64,000 nt of DNA. Source: Paenibacillus glycanilyticus (lineage in GTDB: Bacteria; Bacillota; Bacilli; Paenibacillales; Paenibacillaceae). The stretch is taken from NCBI RefSeq assembly GCF_023715145.1, contig NZ_JAMBNP010000007.1, forward strand, positions 186,001 to 250,000. The letters are read 5' to 3'. Both the position numbers and the translations under genes were made by a program. This document shows positions 1 through 8,495 of the stretch, in pieces. The notes under the pieces were generated by a model. It had not been told where the DNA came from. It searched no databases and saw nothing but the letters and a program-made list of their open reading frames with translations. Within the stretch, counting starts at the first letter, position 1. Each line of letters begins with the position of its first letter.

Positions 1-617
1 TCCGCCAAAGCTTGAAGCTCCTCCAGCGTCCCCCACTGCGCGGCAAATTGGAAGGTGCCGACACGAATATGACTTGCGGCAATCCGGGTCAGGATCGCGC
101 CGGGCAGCAGGCTTTCGCGCACAATCTCTTCACCGGTCGTCACGACCGCAAGGCTGCGGGTCGTCGGTATGCCCAGCGCATGCATCGCTTCGCTGATGAT
201 ATATTCCCGAAGCATGGGGCCAAGCGCAGCACGGCCGTCTCCCCCGCGGGAATAAGGCGTCCTTCCGGAGCCTTTCAGCTGGATATCGAATCTCTCTGCC
301 CGCGGAGTAATCTGCTCGCCAAGCAGCACGGCACGGCCATCTCCCAGCCTGTTGAAATAAGCGAATTGATGACCGGCGTAAGCTTGTGCAAGAGGCTCTG
401 CCCCGTCCGGAACCTGGTTGCCTGCAAATACGTCTACGCCGTCACTTCCGCGCAGAGCCTCCGCATTGAGCCCTAGCTCTGCAGCAAGCGATTCATTTAA
501 CTTGATTAACTTCGGGGCACGCACAGGAACTGGTTGTTGCTTCGTATATAATAAGTCCGGCAGATCAGCATAGCTGGTCTCGAGCTTCCATCCAACGATC
601 GGTTTATTGTCCGTCAT
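1..617 (-). CDS. selO: Protein adenylyltransferase SelO (YdiU/UPF0061), 5' part only
   Basis: The gene reads leftwards and runs off the window edge, leaving the first 205 residues of a protein that is normally about 480-490 residues. SelO is a pseudokinase-fold enzyme that transfers AMP to Ser/Thr/Tyr hydroxyls of proteins and is linked to redox homeostasis. Recognisable blocks are [11 protein letters not shown] (residues 91-101) and [17 protein letters not shown] (117-133), the nucleotide-binding core of the family, followed by the conserved helix around [19 protein letters not shown] (137-154). The ATG at 615-617 follows a GGAGAATGAG ribosome-binding site. One family position differs: AGHQFAYFN replaces the more usual AGHQFGHF/W. 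The catalytic C-terminal half lies outside the window, so integrity cannot be judged. Confidence 0.93.
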   Translation of the reverse strand, partial: MTDNKPIVGWKLETSYADLPDLLYTKQQPVPVRAPKLIKLNESLAAELGLNAEALRGSDGVDVFAGNQVPDGAEPLAQAYAGHQFAYFNRLGDGRAVLLGEQITPRAERFDIQLKGSGRTPYSRGGDGRAALGPMLREYIISEAMHALGIPTTRSLAVVTTGEEIVRESLLPGAILTRIAASHIRVGTFQFAAQWGTLEELQALA

Positions 618-712
618 CTCATTCTCCATTTTCTTTTTTTCTTATTATACCCTACTCTCTCCCATAGTTAAAAAAAGTCCGCCAGCCATCATCGGCGAGC
701 GGGCTTTCTCCA

Positions 713-1701
713 TTATTCTGTATACATTGCTTTCAGTTTGGCGCGTTCCGCTTTGGTAATGCCCAGGCCTTTCTCAAGGAAAGCGTCGATCGAGCCGTAT
801 TTCGCCTTCATCTCATCAATGGCAGCCCCCAGGAATTCCTTCTGCACGCCCATCAGAGCGGTAACCGCCGCAATGACATTCTCGTCCTGCACTTGCGCTT
901 TTAAGGCTTCAATCGTTTTCTTGTTCGCTTCCGCGCGGTACACATTGCTCAGGAGGTAATCCTCCATAACCGTCTTCTCGTCTACGCCAAGCGCCAGGAG
1001 AATAATTGCGGAGCCAAGACCGGTGCGGTCTTTACCCGCCGTACAGTGCAAAAGCAAGCCGATATGGCTTGGATCATTAAGCAATTCCATCAGCTGCACA
1101 TAGAATTTCGGGCTGTCAACCATTTGCTTGTTGAAGCCGGCCATCATTTGAACCGCCGATGCCTCGTCCTTCATCTGACTGGAGGAGATCATGGAGGTCA
1201 AATCTGCCGTAGAGCCGGCGTTGCCCGCGTCGGTGCGAATGTTCTGAATGCCCGGGATAACAGGATCGGGCAGCGCTTTTACCTCCGCGTCGGTGCGGTA
1301 GTCCACATTGTCTTGATGCCCATCTCCTGAATCGTCTTCAGATCGGCTGCCGTTAAATGTCCAAGCTCTTCGCCGCGGAGCAGCTTGCCCCATTTTACGG
1401 TTTTGCCGTCTGTCGTTTTGTAACCGCCAAGGTCGCGGAAGTTAAAAGCGCCCTCCAGGTTGACCTTGCGTTCAGCGACGGTAACCGTTGCCCCGCTGCT
1501 TGTCTTTATGTAGAAATATACGCGGGAGCCCGGCTTCGGATCAGCCGATACGTAGCCGTTATAGCTCGCGTTAATGCGTTTCAGCTGCTTGCCGTTTTTC
1601 GCAATATTGTCCGGCGATGTGCTCCAGCGGTTTTTTGCGGCGCCAAGATCCGCATTGGAGCTCCACCGTAACCCGCATATTTCGGCATCAATCCAACCAT
1701 A
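713..1701 (-). pseudogene. Broken tyrosine-protein phosphatase (Y_phosphatase3-type)
   Basis: Two overlapping minus-strand frames together encode a cysteine-based phosphatase. The upstream frame (about 1701-1310) gives a beta-sandwich-like N-terminal segment and FNFRDLGGYKTTDGKTVKWG. The downstream frame (from about 1312 to the stop at 713) gives VDYRTDAEVKALPDP and the P-loop HCTAGKDRTG (C-X5-R). The two join if one base is restored near 1306-1312, where GIKT should run into VDYRTD. The N-terminus is also missing: a TAA lies at 1702-1704 and no start or signal peptide precedes the fragment, which abuts and overlaps the upstream region of the K+ transporter gene. It is therefore truncated and frameshifted. 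An indel error could explain the frameshift but not the missing start. Confidence 0.8.
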
Positions 1702-1733
1702 TTATGGCTATCCTGATCGATGGAGAGGATCTT

Positions 1734-3098
1734 ATGTTTATAAAATCAAAAGACTGGGTGGGAAGGCGTTCTCCAGCCCAAGTCATCACCGGCTACTATA
1801 TTCTGGCCGTGTTATTATCCATTCTTCTATTCAGTCTTCCCGCGGTCCATAAGCCGGGAGTGCGCGTCTCCTTCTTCGACACCGTCTTCACGGCCGTCAG
1901 CGTCGTGAGCGACACCGGTCTCAGCGTATTTAACGTGGCGGAAACCTACAGCGTGTTTGGATACTTCGTTATTATGATCGTCCTTCAATTCGGGGGGATC
2001 GGCATAATGGCAATGAGCACGTTCTTCTGGCTCATGATCGGGCGCAAAATCGGCCTGCGCGAGCGCCGTCTCATCATGGTCGACAACAATCAATTCGCCT
2101 TATCCGGTCTGGTCCAGCTGGTCAAAGAGATATTGCAGATTACCCTTCTCACCGAGCTGATTGGAGCGGTGATCTTCGGGCTGCGCTTCCTGAGCTACTT
2201 CCCTACCTGGCAGGAGGCCTTCCTGCAAGGCTTGTTTGCATCCGTCAGCGCAACGACCAACGCCGGCATGGACATTACAGGCCAGTCCCTAATCCCGTTC
2301 AAAGACGATTATTTCGTGCAGCTGGTCACGATTCTGCTTATTGTTTTTGGCGCGATCGGGTTTCCCGTCTTAATTGAATTGAAAGCCTTCCTGTCCCGGC
2401 ACAAGCTGAAACTGAACCAGCCTTTCCGGTTCTCGTTATTTACGAAGCTTACGACCTTTACCTACTTCGCTCTGCTCGCCATCGGCACGATTATGATCCT
2501 GCTGTTCGAGTCTCAGCATTATTTCAAAGGTTTGACCTGGCATGAAAGCTTCTTCTACGCCTTTTTCCAGGCGGCAACGACCCGAAGCGCAGGTCTCACG
2601 ACAATGGACATTACCCATCTGACAATGCCAACTCTCCTGCTCATGTGCGTCTATATGTTTATCGGGGGTTCGCCCAACTCGGTTGGAGGCGGGATCAGGA
2701 CCACCACCTTCGCCCTTAATATGCTGTTTGTTTACCACTTCGCCAGAGGACGCCGGGATTTCAAGGTGTTTAGGCGCGAGCTTCATCAGGACGATATCAT
2801 GAAATCTCTGGCCATCTCCATGCTGGCTATCGTGATGTGCTCCTTCTCCGTTATTGCCATCAGCTTCTCGGACAAGCAGCATCAGCTTGTGGCGATTATT
2901 CTGGAGGTGTGTTCCGCCTTTGGTACGGTGGGCTTGTCCACCGGCATTACGCCGGACTTAAGCATCTTTGCCAAATGCATCCTCATGCTGCTTATGTTTA
3001 TCGGAAGAATCGGGCTGACGTCTTTCCTCTATATTATTGGCGGGCAGCAGACTAACTCGAAGTACCGTTATCCGGTCGAAAGAGTGATGACGGGGTAG
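1734..3098 (+). CDS. ktrD: Ktr-type potassium uptake channel subunit (KtrB/KtrD family)
   Basis: Integral membrane subunit of a TrkH/KtrB-type K+ transporter, 454 residues, with four pore-loop repeats. The selectivity-filter glycines are visible in SDTGLSVF, TTNAGMDI, TRSAGLTT and FGTVGLSTG. Such subunits pair with a cytosolic KtrA/KtrC RCK protein, which is not in this window. The in-frame ORF opens earlier, but the ATG at 1734 is chosen because GGAGAGGAT sits 4-12 bp upstream and the translation then starts MFIKSKDWVGRRS, a normal cytosolic N-terminus before the first membrane helix. Residues upstream of it would come from the antisense of the phosphatase relic. KtrB and KtrD cannot be separated by eye; ktrD is suggested because no ktrA partner is adjacent. 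Confidence 0.85.
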   Translation: MFIKSKDWVGRRSPAQVITGYYILAVLLSILLFSLPAVHKPGVRVSFFDTVFTAVSVVSDTGLSVFNVAETYSVFGYFVIMIVLQFGGIGIMAMSTFFWLMIGRKIGLRERRLIMVDNNQFALSGLVQLVKEILQITLLTELIGAVIFGLRFLSYFPTWQEAFLQGLFASVSATTNAGMDITGQSLIPFKDDYFVQLVTILLIVFGAIGFPVLIELKAFLSRHKLKLNQPFRFSLFTKLTTFTYFALLAIGTIMILLFESQHYFKGLTWHESFFYAFFQAATTRSAGLTTMDITHLTMPTLLLMCVYMFIGGSPNSVGGGIRTTTFALNMLFVYHFARGRRDFKVFRRELHQDDIMKSLAISMLAIVMCSFSVIAISFSDKQHQLVAIILEVCSAFGTVGLSTGITPDLSIFAKCILMLLMFIGRIGLTSFLYIIGGQQTNSKYRYPVERVMTG

Positions 3099-3191
3099 AC
3101 GGCGTCAAAATAATCCGATCGTAGTCTTGCCCTAATCCCTTGATCGCGTTATGCTGGGTGTAATCATATGGGGATAGGAACTTTATAATCT

Positions 3192-3968
3192 ATGACGATC
3201 GGTATTTTCGACTCCGGACTCGGAGGACTAACAGTACTGGCAGAAGCGCTGAAGCGTCTTCCTGCCGAGAATTATCTTTATATGGCCGACACGAAGCATG
3301 TTCCGTACGGGACCAAGTCCGAGGAGGAGGTTCGCTCCTTCGTGCTTCAGACCGTTGAGCAGATGGTGGCGCAGGGCATTGACGCGCTTGTTGTCGCCTG
3401 CAATACGGCGACGAGCATTGCGATTAACGAGCTGCGGGAGCGGTATTCTTTTCCCATTATCGGGATGGAACCCGCCGTTAAGCCTGCTGTAGAGATGAAC
3501 CGCGCAACGGGGAAAAAGGTTCTCGTCTGGGCGACTCCGCTGACGCTCCGGATGCCGAAATATTATGCGCTCGTCTCCCGCGTGGATGGAGAAGGAATCG
3601 TTGACTCCCTCCCGATGCCCGAGCTGGTGCAATATTGCGAATCGCTTCAATTCGATCCAAACGTGCTGAAGGATTATTTTCTCGCCAAGCTGGCTCCTTA
3701 CGATCTGAAGGAATACGGGATACTGGTGCTGGGCTGTACGCATTTCCCGTTCTACACGAGAATTCTGGAGGAAATCCTGCCTGCGCATATACAGATTGTA
3801 AATGGCAATATGGGGACGATACGGCGACTATCCGCCATGCTTAGCCGTTACGGCATCGAGGCTGGACGGGGCAAAGGCCATGTACAGTTCATGTGTACCG
3901 GCAGAGAGGCTGCTTATGTCGGGAAGATGCGCTCTGCGCTTGCTTATTTGAAGGAACAGGATATGTAA
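3192..3968 (+). CDS. murI: Glutamate racemase
   Basis: Cofactor-independent enzyme that interconverts L- and D-glutamate and supplies D-Glu for peptidoglycan. Its 258 residues match the family length of about 265. The N-terminal GIFDSGLGGLTV carries the catalytic Asp7, and the two catalytic cysteines are in VVACNTATS (Cys70) and VLGCTHFPF (Cys182, followed by His184). VPYG at residues 37-40 is the usual substrate-loop block. The gene stands alone, about 90 bp after the K+ channel gene, and is followed by a strong terminator at 3974-4009. Bacilli often carry two racemases (racE and yrpC); the sequence does not decide which copy this is. Confidence 0.93.
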   Translation: MTIGIFDSGLGGLTVLAEALKRLPAENYLYMADTKHVPYGTKSEEEVRSFVLQTVEQMVAQGIDALVVACNTATSIAINELRERYSFPIIGMEPAVKPAVEMNRATGKKVLVWATPLTLRMPKYYALVSRVDGEGIVDSLPMPELVQYCESLQFDPNVLKDYFLAKLAPYDLKEYGILVLGCTHFPFYTRILEEILPAHIQIVNGNMGTIRRLSAMLSRYGIEAGRGKGHVQFMCTGREAAYVGKMRSALAYLKEQDM

Positions 3969-3973
3969 TTATA

Positions 3974-4009
3974 GGCCGGTGCCGCTACTAAAGCGGTGCC
4001 GGTTTTTTT
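3974..4009 (+). terminator. Rho-independent terminator after murI
   Basis: An 11-bp GC-rich stem (CCGGTGCCGCT paired with AGCGGTGCCGG) is followed by a run of seven T. It lies a few bases after the murI stop codon. Confidence 0.9.
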
Positions 4010-4141
4010 GTTTGGGGCGGCTTTAAACCGATTCATAGAATCGCACATGTTCATCGTAGGAATACATCTTCAGCAAAAGCGTGAACTGGATTATGCTATG
4101 CTCATAGTTCGGACAAAAACCTCATGAGAAACTCGAACCCG

Positions 4142-4176
4142 CCAATACCGCGCAACCGTCAGGTATTGGTTTTTTA
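4142..4176 (+). terminator. Orphan terminator hairpin
   Basis: CCAATACC pairs with GGTATTGG across a 12-base loop and is followed by TTTTTT. No intact gene precedes it, since murI already has its own terminator. It may end a short transcript from 4010-4140, a region in which I recognise no RNA family, or be left over from a lost gene. Confidence 0.6.
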
Positions 4177-4188
4177 TTCCGGTGGATT

Positions 4189-4463
4189 CATGCTTTCGAA
4201 GCAAGAATTATCACAGCGGCCGGTACACACGACCCTTGGGTGACAATTCTTTTAGCTCATGCTTTCGAAGCAAGAATTGTCACAGTGGCCGGTACACACA
4301 GCCCTTGGGTGACAATTCTTTTTAGCCCATGCTTTCGAAGCAAGAATTGTCACAGTGGCCGGTAAGCACAGCCCTTGGGTGACAATTCTTTTAGCCCATG
4401 CTTTCGAAGCAAGAATTATCACAGTGGCCGGTACACACGACCCTTAGGTGATAATTCTTTTAG
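4189..4463 (+). repeat. Four tandem ~69-bp hairpin repeats
   Basis: Four head-to-tail copies start at 4189, 4258, 4328 and 4397, each opening with CATGCTTTCGAAGCAAGAATT. Each copy contains an inverted repeat: AAGAATTRTCAC near its start pairs with GTGAYAATTCTT near its end, leaving a loop of about 25 bases, and ends in a short T run. Copies 2 and 3 have a G-C pair at the variable stem position and copy 4 has A-T there, changed on both sides. Copy 1 has an A/C mismatch. The array lies directly upstream of the glucanase gene, so it could be in its 5' leader. Spacing and loop structure do not fit a CRISPR array. Confidence 0.9.
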
Positions 4464-4480
4464 GAGGTGATCAAATGTAG
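4462..4480 (+). promoter_or_regulatory. Perfect anti-SD match followed by AUG-UAG start-stop
   Basis: AGGAGGTGATC (4462-4472) is complementary over 11 bases to the 3' end of 16S rRNA. It is followed two bases later by ATG TAG (4475-4480), a minimal start-stop unit with no further codons. The match grows out of the T run of the fourth hairpin repeat and lies 60 bp before the glucanase start. It could load ribosomes without making a peptide. Confidence 0.5.
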
Positions 4481-4494
4481 CTTCGCGCAACAAA

Positions 4495-4510
4495 ATGTAA
4501 GCGCATTAAT
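4495..4510 (+). promoter_or_regulatory. cre-like site (CcpA) upstream of the glucanase
   Basis: ATGTAAGCGCATTAAT matches the WTGNAANCGNWNNCAW catabolite-response consensus except at one position (A for C). It lies about 30 bp before the glucanase start codon, a plausible place for carbon catabolite repression of a secreted polysaccharidase. The transcription start is unknown, so this is an inference. Confidence 0.4.
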
Positions 4511-4539
4511 TTTTGATCATTCTAATTAGGAGGTTTTTT

Positions 4540-7500
4540 ATGTTCGCATTAAGCAAAAGGCTGCACCGCAATCCGTTTATGATGCTCTCTCTTGCGCTCG
4601 CCGTTCTGTTGTCCCAGCTCACGCTCTACCCTTCTGCCTCTTCTGCGGCGGGCGGCTCCAACCTTGCCATAGGCAAAACCGTTACTGCCAGCGGCTATGC
4701 CGACGTCTACGTCGCAGGCAATGTAGCTGACGGCAATCAGGCTACATACTGGGAAAGCACCAACAACGCCTTCCCGCAATGGATCCAAGTCGACCTTGGC
4801 GCAAGCACCAGCATTGATCAGGTTGTTCTGAAGATTCCTGCCGGCTGGGCCACGCGTACACAGACGCTCTCCGTACAAGGCAGTACAAACGGCTCAACCT
4901 TCACTAATCTAGTTGGCTCTGCAAGCTATGTCTTTAACCCAACCGTGAACAACAACGCGGTAACCATCAACTTCCCTGCATCGAGCACACGGTATGTGCG
5001 CCTGAACATTACAGCTAATACGGGCTGGCAGGCCGGCCAAATCTCCGAATTCGAAATCTATGGCGCAACGGTTACACCACCTCCGTCCGGTACTTACCAA
5101 GCCGAAAGCGCGGCGCTGTCCGGCGGGGCTAAAGTGAACACCGACCATACGGGCTATTCCGGTTCCGGCTTTGTTGACGGATACTGGACACAAGGCGCGG
5201 CAACAACCTTTACGGTGAATGTTGCTTCGGCAGGCAGCTATGACGCTACGCTCAAATACGCAAATGCCCAAGGCGCGGCACGCACCTTAAGCATTTATGT
5301 CAATGGCACCAAGATCCGGCAGACCTCGCTGAACAATTTGGCGAACTGGGATACTTGGGGAACCAAGACAGAGACGCTAACACTAAATGCCGGCAATAAT
5401 ACGATCGCTTACAAATATGACGCTACCGACTCCGGCAACATTAATCTGGACCAGATTTCCGTGGCAGCTTCCTCGACACCAACGCCAACGCCAACGCCAA
5501 CACCGACTCCTACACCAACACCAACACCAACACCAACACCAACACCTACACCAACACCGACTCCAACGCCTACGCCTACAACGACGCCTACTCCAACGCC
5601 TACTCCAACTCCTCCTGCCGGCTCGAACGTAGCAATAGGCAAGACGATTTCCGCTTCTTCTTCCACCTTTACGTATGTAGCGGCGAACGGCAATGACGGC
5701 AGCACGTCTACCTACTGGGAAGGCGGCGGCAACCCAAGCCAGCTGACCGTTGATCTGGGTGCCAATCATACTATTACCTCCGTCGTGGTGAAGCTTAACC
5801 CGGCAGCCGAATGGAGCACTCGCACACAAACGATCCAAGTCCTTGGCGCTAACCAGACGACCTCAACCTTCAGCAATCTGGTATCCGCGCAGTCGTATAC
5901 GTTTAATCCATCATCCGGCAACTCGGTCACCATTCCGGTCACCGCAACGGCCAGCAAGGTTCAATTGAACATTTCGACTAACTCCGGAGCACCGGGGGGA
6001 CAGGTAGCCGAGTTCGAGATCTACGGCACGCCGGCTCCGAACCCGGACCTGACGATTACAGGCATGACCTGGACGCCTTCCGCTCCGGTGGAAACAGACG
6101 CCATTACCCTTAACGCGACCGTGAAAAATATCGGCAATGCCGGCTCCCCTGCCACCTCTGTGAACTTCTACCTGGGCAGCGAGCTTGTTGGCTCAGCTTC
6201 TGTAGCCGCGTTGGCCGCTAATGCTACCGCAACCGTCTCCGTTAATGCCGGAGCGAAAAACGCCGGCAGCTATCCGGTGAGCGCCAAGGTAGACGAGAGC
6301 AATACCGTTATCGAGCAAAACAATAACAACAACAGCTACAGCAACTCGGCAGGCATTACGGTAGCCGCTGTGCAAAGCTCCGACCTCATCGTATCGACGA
6401 CCTGGAACCCAAGCAATCCAAGCGCGGGCAACTCGGTTGCTTTTACGACCAATCTGAAAAACCAAGGCAATATGGCTTCAAGCGGCGGCGCTCATCCGAT
6501 TACCGTTACGCTGAAAAATGCAGCGGGCGCAACCGTTCAAACCTGGAACGGCACGTATAACGGCTCCCTTGCCGCAGGCCAGTCCGTTAACGTTACAATG
6601 GGCACTTGGACTGCCGTGAACGGCAGCTACTCGGTAACCTCTACGGTTGCTGCCGACGGCAATGAAGTAAGCACCAAACAAACGAACAACAGCAGCGCGG
6701 TAAGCCTGTACTCGGGCCGCGGGGCAAACATGCCGTTCACCATTATTGAGGCAGAATCGTCATCCAATGCAACCAATGGCAGCAAGCTTGCTCCAAACTT
6801 CAAGCCTGGCGACTATGCGGGCGAAGCTTCCGGACGCTCGGCTGTTCATCTGGACGCTACGGGCGAATATGTCGAGTTCACGTTGACTTCTCCGGCGAAC
6901 GCCTTTGTTCTCCGCAACGCTGTTGCCGAGAACACGACCGGAACGGTCAGCATTTATGCAGACGGCGTAAGCAAAGGGAAATTCAACGTTTCTTCCAAGT
7001 ACTCTTACCTGTACGCTACTCCTAGCACGCTTGGCCGTCTTGGCTACGACAATGCGCCTGGCGCCGGCTTAACCGCTTACTGGCTCTATGAGGATGCTCA
7101 ACTGATGCTCGATCAGGTGTATCCTGCCGGAACAAAAATCAAAATTCAGAAGGATGCGGGCGACGTATCCTGGATCTATGTCGATATGCTCGAGACCGAG
7201 AATGTTGCGCCGCCTCAGGCAAATCCGGATCCAACCAAATATGTAACCGTCTCTTCCTCCAAATCGATTGAACAGGCATTAAACGAATTCAGACAGGATA
7301 CAACGAAAAAAGGCATCTACATCCCTGCCGGCGAGTGGACGATTAGCAGCAAAATCTTCCTCTACGGCCGCGCAACGGAGATCGTAGGCGCCGGTCCTTG
7401 GCACACCAAGCTGATTGCCCCTCAGAATCAGTCCAATCTGGATGTAGGATTCAATATCGGCTCTGCGGCCAACGGATCAACTATCCGCGATCTGTCGGCT

Positions 7501-8403
7501 TGGGGCAACTATATTAACCGCGTTGACGGACCGGGCAAATTCATCGACGGCAACGGCATGCAGAACGTAACGGTTCAGAACGTTTGGGTGGAGCATTTTG
7601 TCTGCCTGTACTGGGGCGTTAATTCCTCCTACAACACGTTCCGGGATAACCGGATCAAGAATACGTTCGCGGACGGCATTAACATGACCAACGGCTCCTC
7701 CTACAATGTTATCGACAACAACTATGCGCGCGGTACGGGAGACGACTCCTTCGCCTTGTTCAGCGCGGTTGATTCCGGCGGTTCCTACAATGTCGGCAAC
7801 AAATACACGAACCTGACCGCTACGGCTGTCAGACGCGCGGCTGCTTTTGCCGTATACGGCGGCTCGGATAACCTGTTCCAGAACCTGTACGGCGCGGATA
7901 CGTTAACCTATCCCGGCATTACGATCAGCAGCTACAGCTTTGGCTACAACACGCTAGGCTTTGGCGATAAGGACACGGTTATTGACGGAGCAACGCTGGA
8001 CCGCACGGGCGGAGATTTCTGGACCAGCGTTGGCGCCGATGACAAGATTAATGATTACCAGAACTTTGGCGCGATCTGGATTTACGGCGGAGACCGGACG
8101 ATCAAGAACATTCTGATCAAAAATATTGACATCAATAATCCCGTTTACTTCGGCCTCATGTTCCAGTCCATGGCTCCTAACAATCTCGCGATGCAAAATA
8201 TTCGCGTCGAGAACGTCAACATTAACAACCCGACCCGCTACGGCATCAAGCTTGTCGTCCGTGCCGAGCAAGGCCAAGGCCCTGCATACGGAGGAGCAAG
8301 CTTCACCAACGTGAAGGTCAACAACCCGGGCGTCTCCGCCATTTACGGCGAAGCGCAAAGCCCGAACTTCACCGTCACGCGAGTGTCGGGGAATAACTGG
8401 TAA
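4540..8403 (+). CDS. agl: Secreted alpha-1,3-glucanase (mutanase), GH87
   Basis: A 1287-residue extracellular enzyme that cleaves alpha-1,3-glucan of fungal cell walls or bacterial mutan. Order of parts: signal peptide (about 1-36, ending SASSAA), discoidin-like domain 1 (about 40-178), CBM6-like domain (184-312), Thr-Pro repeat linker (313-358), discoidin-like domain 2 (361-498), two CARDB-like domains (504-612 and 614-725), a beta-sandwich region (727-890), then a right-handed beta-helix catalytic domain with many Asn-rich turns to the end. This is the architecture described for Agl-KA of Bacillus circulans. With the ATG at 4540 (AGGAGG plus 6 bp) the acidic residues of FADGIN and GDDSF fall at D1045, D1068 and D1069, the catalytic numbering I recall for the Paenibacillus enzyme Agl-FH1. 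An in-frame ATG at 4513 lacks a ribosome-binding site. No sortase or SLH anchor is present. Confidence 0.93.
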   Translation: MFALSKRLHRNPFMMLSLALAVLLSQLTLYPSASSAAGGSNLAIGKTVTASGYADVYVAGNVADGNQATYWESTNNAFPQWIQVDLGASTSIDQVVLKIPAGWATRTQTLSVQGSTNGSTFTNLVGSASYVFNPTVNNNAVTINFPASSTRYVRLNITANTGWQAGQISEFEIYGATVTPPPSGTYQAESAALSGGAKVNTDHTGYSGSGFVDGYWTQGAATTFTVNVASAGSYDATLKYANAQGAARTLSIYVNGTKIRQTSLNNLANWDTWGTKTETLTLNAGNNTIAYKYDATDSGNINLDQISVAASSTPTPTPTPTPTPTPTPTPTPTPTPTPTPTPTPTPTTTPTPTPTPTPPAGSNVAIGKTISASSSTFTYVAANGNDGSTSTYWEGGGNPSQLTVDLGANHTITSVVVKLNPAAEWSTRTQTIQVLGANQTTSTFSNLVSAQSYTFNPSSGNSVTIPVTATASKVQLNISTNSGAPGGQVAEFEIYGTPAPNPDLTITGMTWTPSAPVETDAITLNATVKNIGNAGSPATSVNFYLGSELVGSASVAALAANATATVSVNAGAKNAGSYPVSAKVDESNTVIEQNNNNNSYSNSAGITVAAVQSSDLIVSTTWNPSNPSAGNSVAFTTNLKNQGNMASSGGAHPITVTLKNAAGATVQTWNGTYNGSLAAGQSVNVTMGTWTAVNGSYSVTSTVAADGNEVSTKQTNNSSAVSLYSGRGANMPFTIIEAESSSNATNGSKLAPNFKPGDYAGEASGRSAVHLDATGEYVEFTLTSPANAFVLRNAVAENTTGTVSIYADGVSKGKFNVSSKYSYLYATPSTLGRLGYDNAPGAGLTAYWLYEDAQLMLDQVYPAGTKIKIQKDAGDVSWIYVDMLETENVAPPQANPDPTKYVTVSSSKSIEQALNEFRQDTTKKGIYIPAGEWTISSKIFLYGRATEIVGAGPWHTKLIAPQNQSNLDVGFNIGSAANGSTIRDLSAWGNYINRVDGPGKFIDGNGMQNVTVQNVWVEHFVCLYWGVNSSYNTFRDNRIKNTFADGINMTNGSSYNVIDNNYARGTGDDSFALFSAVDSGGSYNVGNKYTNLTATAVRRAAAFAVYGGSDNLFQNLYGADTLTYPGITISSYSFGYNTLGFGDKDTVIDGATLDRTGGDFWTSVGADDKINDYQNFGAIWIYGGDRTIKNILIKNIDINNPVYFGLMFQSMAPNNLAMQNIRVENVNINNPTRYGIKLVVRAEQGQGPAYGGASFTNVKVNNPGVSAIYGEAQSPNFTVTRVSGNNW

Positions 8404-8412
8404 TCAATAGCG

Positions 8413-8459
8413 AAGGCCCTTCCCTTGTCATCCATGATGACGAGGGGAGGGCCTTTTTT
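8413..8459 (+). terminator. Terminator after the glucanase gene
   Basis: A long stem formed by AAGGCCCT...GTCATC and GATGAC...AGGGCCTT, closed by a 4-base loop and followed by TTTTTT, about 10 bp after the stop codon. Confidence 0.9.
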
Positions 8460-8495
8460 GTGTCTGCGTATTGCCGATCGCGCACGCACCGGAAT

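Noticed and set aside
4189..4463. CRISPR-like appearance of the four tandem repeats
   Set aside because: The units are contiguous with no unique spacers and each forms a hairpin by itself. There are no cas genes.
5409..5705. Minus-strand frame encoding a long Gly-Val repeat
   Set aside because: It is the antisense reading of the Thr-Pro linker of the glucanase and has no independent signals.
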